Assembly (NCBI GenBank): GCA_019454045.1
Contig: SKCR01038140.1
Location: forward strand, 1-64,000
Length of the DNA: 64,000 bases
Direction: 5' to 3'
DNA from: Zanthoxylum bungeanum
Lineage: Eukaryota; Streptophyta; Magnoliopsida; Sapindales; Rutaceae
Position 1 is the first letter of the stretch, and each line of letters starts with the position of its first letter. A program made the translations under genes and the position numbers. Positions 61,401 to 64,000 of the stretch are shown piece by piece. The notes beneath the pieces are model-generated. The model made no database searches. It saw only the letters and a program-made list of their open reading frames with translations, and was not told where the DNA came from.

Positions 61401-61462
61401 GTTTACCTCGAGAGCAAGTTGAGAAGTCATCGAGGGGAATGGGCTTGAAGCCTATAATCTAA
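58425..61462 (+). pseudogene. pol: Copia pol: protease, integrase, RT, RNase H (frame-broken)
   Basis: Protease region 58430-58830: the active-site segment (WWVD then ATRHIC) is disrupted by a frame change. Integrase about 58850-59750: HGRLGHVN and CEAC of the HHCC finger, then HTDVCD, SDRGGEY and QQNGIAERKNRT of the DDE core. Reverse transcriptase 59905-60714: KWIFKRKMKTDGSIDKYKA, YSPVTRITSIRMLIAIAA, QMDVKTAFLNGEL and the catalytic CLYVDDML. RNase H 60717-61462: [31 protein letters not shown], ending in the usual NLADPLTKGL. Frame changes lie near 58475, 58893, 59112, 59545, 59750, 60645 and 61185. All conserved blocks are otherwise well kept. Confidence 0.92.
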
Positions 61463-62030
61463 GAATTTTCACTGTGGAAACCCAACCTAGTTGACTGGAG
61501 ATCCCAAGATCTAGGTTCAAAAGGGACAACAGAAACTTTGTGCAATTCAAAACAAGCACTGAAGAGTTTCGTACTCTTTCCCATTCCGATAATGACGCTG
61601 AGTGCTGTCTGTCATTGGTTAGGATAAGCTAAGGCTTTTAATGATCACTATATTAGGAGATGAGTCCTAATGGGGGTAAAGACAGATTACCTCTTCTATA
61701 GTAGATCACCTATTTCAAGTAAGAAGTGAGGCCGCTTCCATGGGAACCTTTAAAGGCGGGTTACCCTAAAGTGCTTGATGAATCCAGGACCGTTGTTCAG
61801 GGCCAAAATGAACACAACCGTAGAACGGGTAAATGGTCGAATTAAAGCTGTGTGTTGGCAATTGTCTTGGTTTACACCAACGGCAGAACAGTTCAAGACT
61901 ATGGGTCACTGGTTTGCCAAGTAAATCCGATTGTCATTCACTAGGAAAGGTTCAAGGCGAAAGCTACCTATTTCGATGCAGCTTTAGCTCACGGTATCTC
62001 TCTCAAGTGTCTGAATGAATGTTTGAAGAA
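61463..62030 (+). other. Copia 3' non-coding tail
   Basis: About 570 bases between the end of RNase H and the polypurine tract. No ORF of known family. Such tails are common in this group of Copia elements and may carry packaging or 3'-end signals, which is inference. Confidence 0.6.
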
Positions 62031-62041
62031 TTGTGGGGGAT
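62031..62041 (+). promoter_or_regulatory. Polypurine tract
   Basis: TTGTGGGGGAT directly precedes the 3' LTR. A G-rich purine run in this position primes plus-strand DNA synthesis. Confidence 0.85.
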
Positions 62042-62559
62042 TGTTGTAAATTCTTCAATTATTTCATAAGGGTATATATGTCTTTGTGTATGGCAAAGGG
62101 GTGCTAGAGTGGTTACAATCCATAGAGGGTTGCAACCCCACCCCAAAGGGTGTCCTATGGCACCCCTCCATGCCTTTATAAAGGGGTCATGTACTCCTAA
62201 TTTAGGCAGTTCGAAAATAATATCCTACAGACACTTTGTTTTTTACTTTTGGTTTAGAGAGAGATCCACCATTATTCCTAGTTCACACACTTGTTAAGGA
62301 GTGCTCCTTGAACAAGAAGATTCCGAGTAATCCTGGGAGAACGTTGGCAAAACGAATCCGTAAAGCACCCGTGACGGAGCCAATAAGTTCTTAAGGACAG
62401 AGATCATCTCGACTTGGAGACTATTCTGTGATCTACACTTTCTGGTTTGTTTTAATGGTTTTGTGGTTTTAGGGTTTCATGCATCTAGATCTTCTTTTGT
62501 TGTTTTGATCTGTTTGATTGCAAGTTATATTACTGTTTGATGACACATATATGCTAACA
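62042..62559 (+). repeat. 3' LTR of the Copia element
   Basis: 518 bp, nearly identical to the 5' LTR: ATTATTTCAT for ATTATTCAT, TTTAGAGAG for TTTTGAGAG, TTGGAGACT for TTGGACT, and AATGGTTTTG for AATGTTTTTG. Confidence 0.95.
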
Positions 62560-64000
62560 ATGATCAAGTGAGAAATTTTACAAATTATCTATTTAATTTA
62601 AGGAAAATGATCATGTTTCATCCTCATAAAAATATATAGAGTTAACACATTTGAAATTTCAAGTGGAAAAGTGAAGGATTTAAAAGTTTTCGTAACAAAA
62701 AGTATTTACTCTATTTATCATGTGGAAAATGATAATTTCCCTATATTTTGTGTTAAAAAATTTTATGATATCTTTGTTTCAAAAACTCCTATAATTTGAA
62801 TAATAAAAAAGTTAAAAACTCTTTCGCCCCCAAGAACATAGCTGAGTGCTTTTCAAATAATTTTATTTAACTTGCTATATTAATTCGAATCTTAGGAAAA
62901 TAAGAGGATATAAATTAAATTTAGACCTTATCCACTCCCTTACCTTAATAATAATAATAATAATAACAATATTTTTATTTTCTCACTTTATTCCATAGAA
63001 ACATACAAATATAAACTATGTGTAATAAATGTAATAGACATTTGCTTATTCAAAAGAAAAATGCAACTGATAAAAAGTTATTTGCATTTTAAGAAATCTC
63101 TACCTTATTCATTGAAGGACAATCAAAAGGAAGATATGATCTGTTTAATCTAACTTCAATTTAAATAATGACATAATTAATTTTTAAAATACAATAATTA
63201 TAATAGTGGCTTAATTATATTCTTACTTTGCATCTTTAACACAAAATAAGCATCAATTTATTGTTTGGATAATATATATCTTAGATGCCTTCAGCAACCA
63301 CCGTCTTTTATAGTCTTTCTTGATCACTTATTTAATTTAAGCATATCTTTCATAATGACACTTATATTACACTATGTATCTTCAACCATACTCACAAGTG
63401 ATATGTTTGAATTGAAGTTGGCAACAACAAACTTCATTTTTTCACCAATTTTTTTTGTAAAAAAATTATTCTAAATGTACACAAATGCAGACTTAAGTTT
63501 TGAGGTCGTAAATGAATTTTTAAAATATAAGATATTTACAGATAAATGATAGATTTTTTGACTTCCTTATTACAATATGTATTATTTTTTAAATTTATAA
63601 TTAGGGTTTTAATTTTAGTCGAATTTTAAAGATCCTAACATACTATATACATTGGGTTTGGTATTTGATTGATAAATAAAATCATCCAATAAGTAAATAC
63701 TATATCGATTAAATACTATTTCGATTTTGTTATTATGTTCCCGCGTTTGTCGCCAAGTCATAATTTAAGACTTTTCTCATAATATAACGTCATGTTAATT
63801 GTTTTACGTTTTAAGACATACATTGTACACTTCTGTATACATGATGCAATGAATGCATTAATTAATCAATTTATTATAAAAAAAAATAAAAAATTGTTAA
63901 TATATGTGGTAATTGTGACTAATCAATAAGAAGATTAATAAAAATGCATTGTAAATTTTGTCTTAATGTGAATGCAAAACTTTGATAAGAGCAATAAAAG
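62560..64000. other. AT-rich spacer at the window end
   Basis: No gene or element ends recognised. It contains a short (ATA)n at about 62947-62968. A 69-codon ORF at 63265 resembles nothing. Confidence 0.5.

Larger units (their letters stand above)
56239..62559 (+). mobile_element. Full-length Ty1/Copia LTR retrotransposon
   Basis: 6.3 kb, bounded by two LTRs that begin TGTTGTAAATTC and end TATGCTAACA, with flanking 5-mers AGGAT and ATGAT (one mismatch). Interior order: leader with a palindrome array, gag, protease, integrase, reverse transcriptase, RNase H, a non-coding tail, then the polypurine tract. Integrase before reverse transcriptase makes it Copia. The protein type recalls the Tork/TNT1 group, without a tree. 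The LTRs are nearly identical, yet the coding part has at least nine frame breaks, so this copy cannot encode its own proteins. Confidence 0.95.

Overview
The window is nuclear DNA from a flowering plant, most likely a eudicot. The genes have many introns, the spacers are very AT-rich, and every recognisable protein is of plant type: trehalase, ER BiP ending in HDEL, importin beta-1, proteasome RPN12, a clade-B auxin response factor, a DVL/ROTUNDIFOLIA micropeptide and a RING-H2 (ATL) protein. No species can be named from sequence alone.

Layout. 1-6185: AT-rich spacer with MITE-like elements and a SINE. 6186-9267 (-): trehalase, followed at about 10.1 kb by a broken copy of its last exon. 11789-11923 (+): a 44-residue DVL/RTFL micropeptide gene. 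14006-15723: solo Copia-type LTR with exact target duplication. 15862-16023 (-): a 53-codon conserved-looking small ORF. 16766-17183: non-autonomous Helitron with five copies of its terminal hairpin. 17618-20582 (-): BiP with a textbook unfolded-protein-response element upstream. 21-26 kb: SINEs and Ac/Ds-like hAT elements. 26.4-30.9 kb (+): importin beta-1. 32874-35477 (-): RPN12. 36-37 kb: probable solo LTR. 38-40 kb: a SINE split by a hAT element, then a decayed RING-H2 gene. 40740-40821 (-): tRNA-Ser(UGA). 41262-42843: deleted Tip100-type hAT element. 44736-48344 (-): ARF1/ARF9-like gene. 49-55 kb: nested and side-by-side transposons. 56239-62559 (+): full-length, very young but frame-broken Copia retrotransposon.

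The host genes are unrelated housekeeping or developmental genes and show no functional cluster; importin and RPN12 are convergent. The novelty lies in the mobile DNA. The Copia element lacks a tRNA-type primer binding site. Where that site should be, one base after the 5' LTR, lies a 15-nt sequence exactly complementary to a segment inside its own LTR, which suggests self-primed reverse transcription. Its leader also carries seven 52-bp units, each centred on a CGTTCGAACG palindrome, and a decayed array with the same spacing lies 31 kb away. One tRNA-derived SINE family contributes at least eight copies, and at least eight Ac/Ds-like hAT elements share a design of TAGGG-type ends followed by element-specific subterminal repeats.

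Exon boundaries were read by eye from splice consensus and reading frame. For BiP, RPN12 and importin the exon lengths add up to intact frames (668, 267 and 872 residues). Trehalase and ARF boundaries are less exact.
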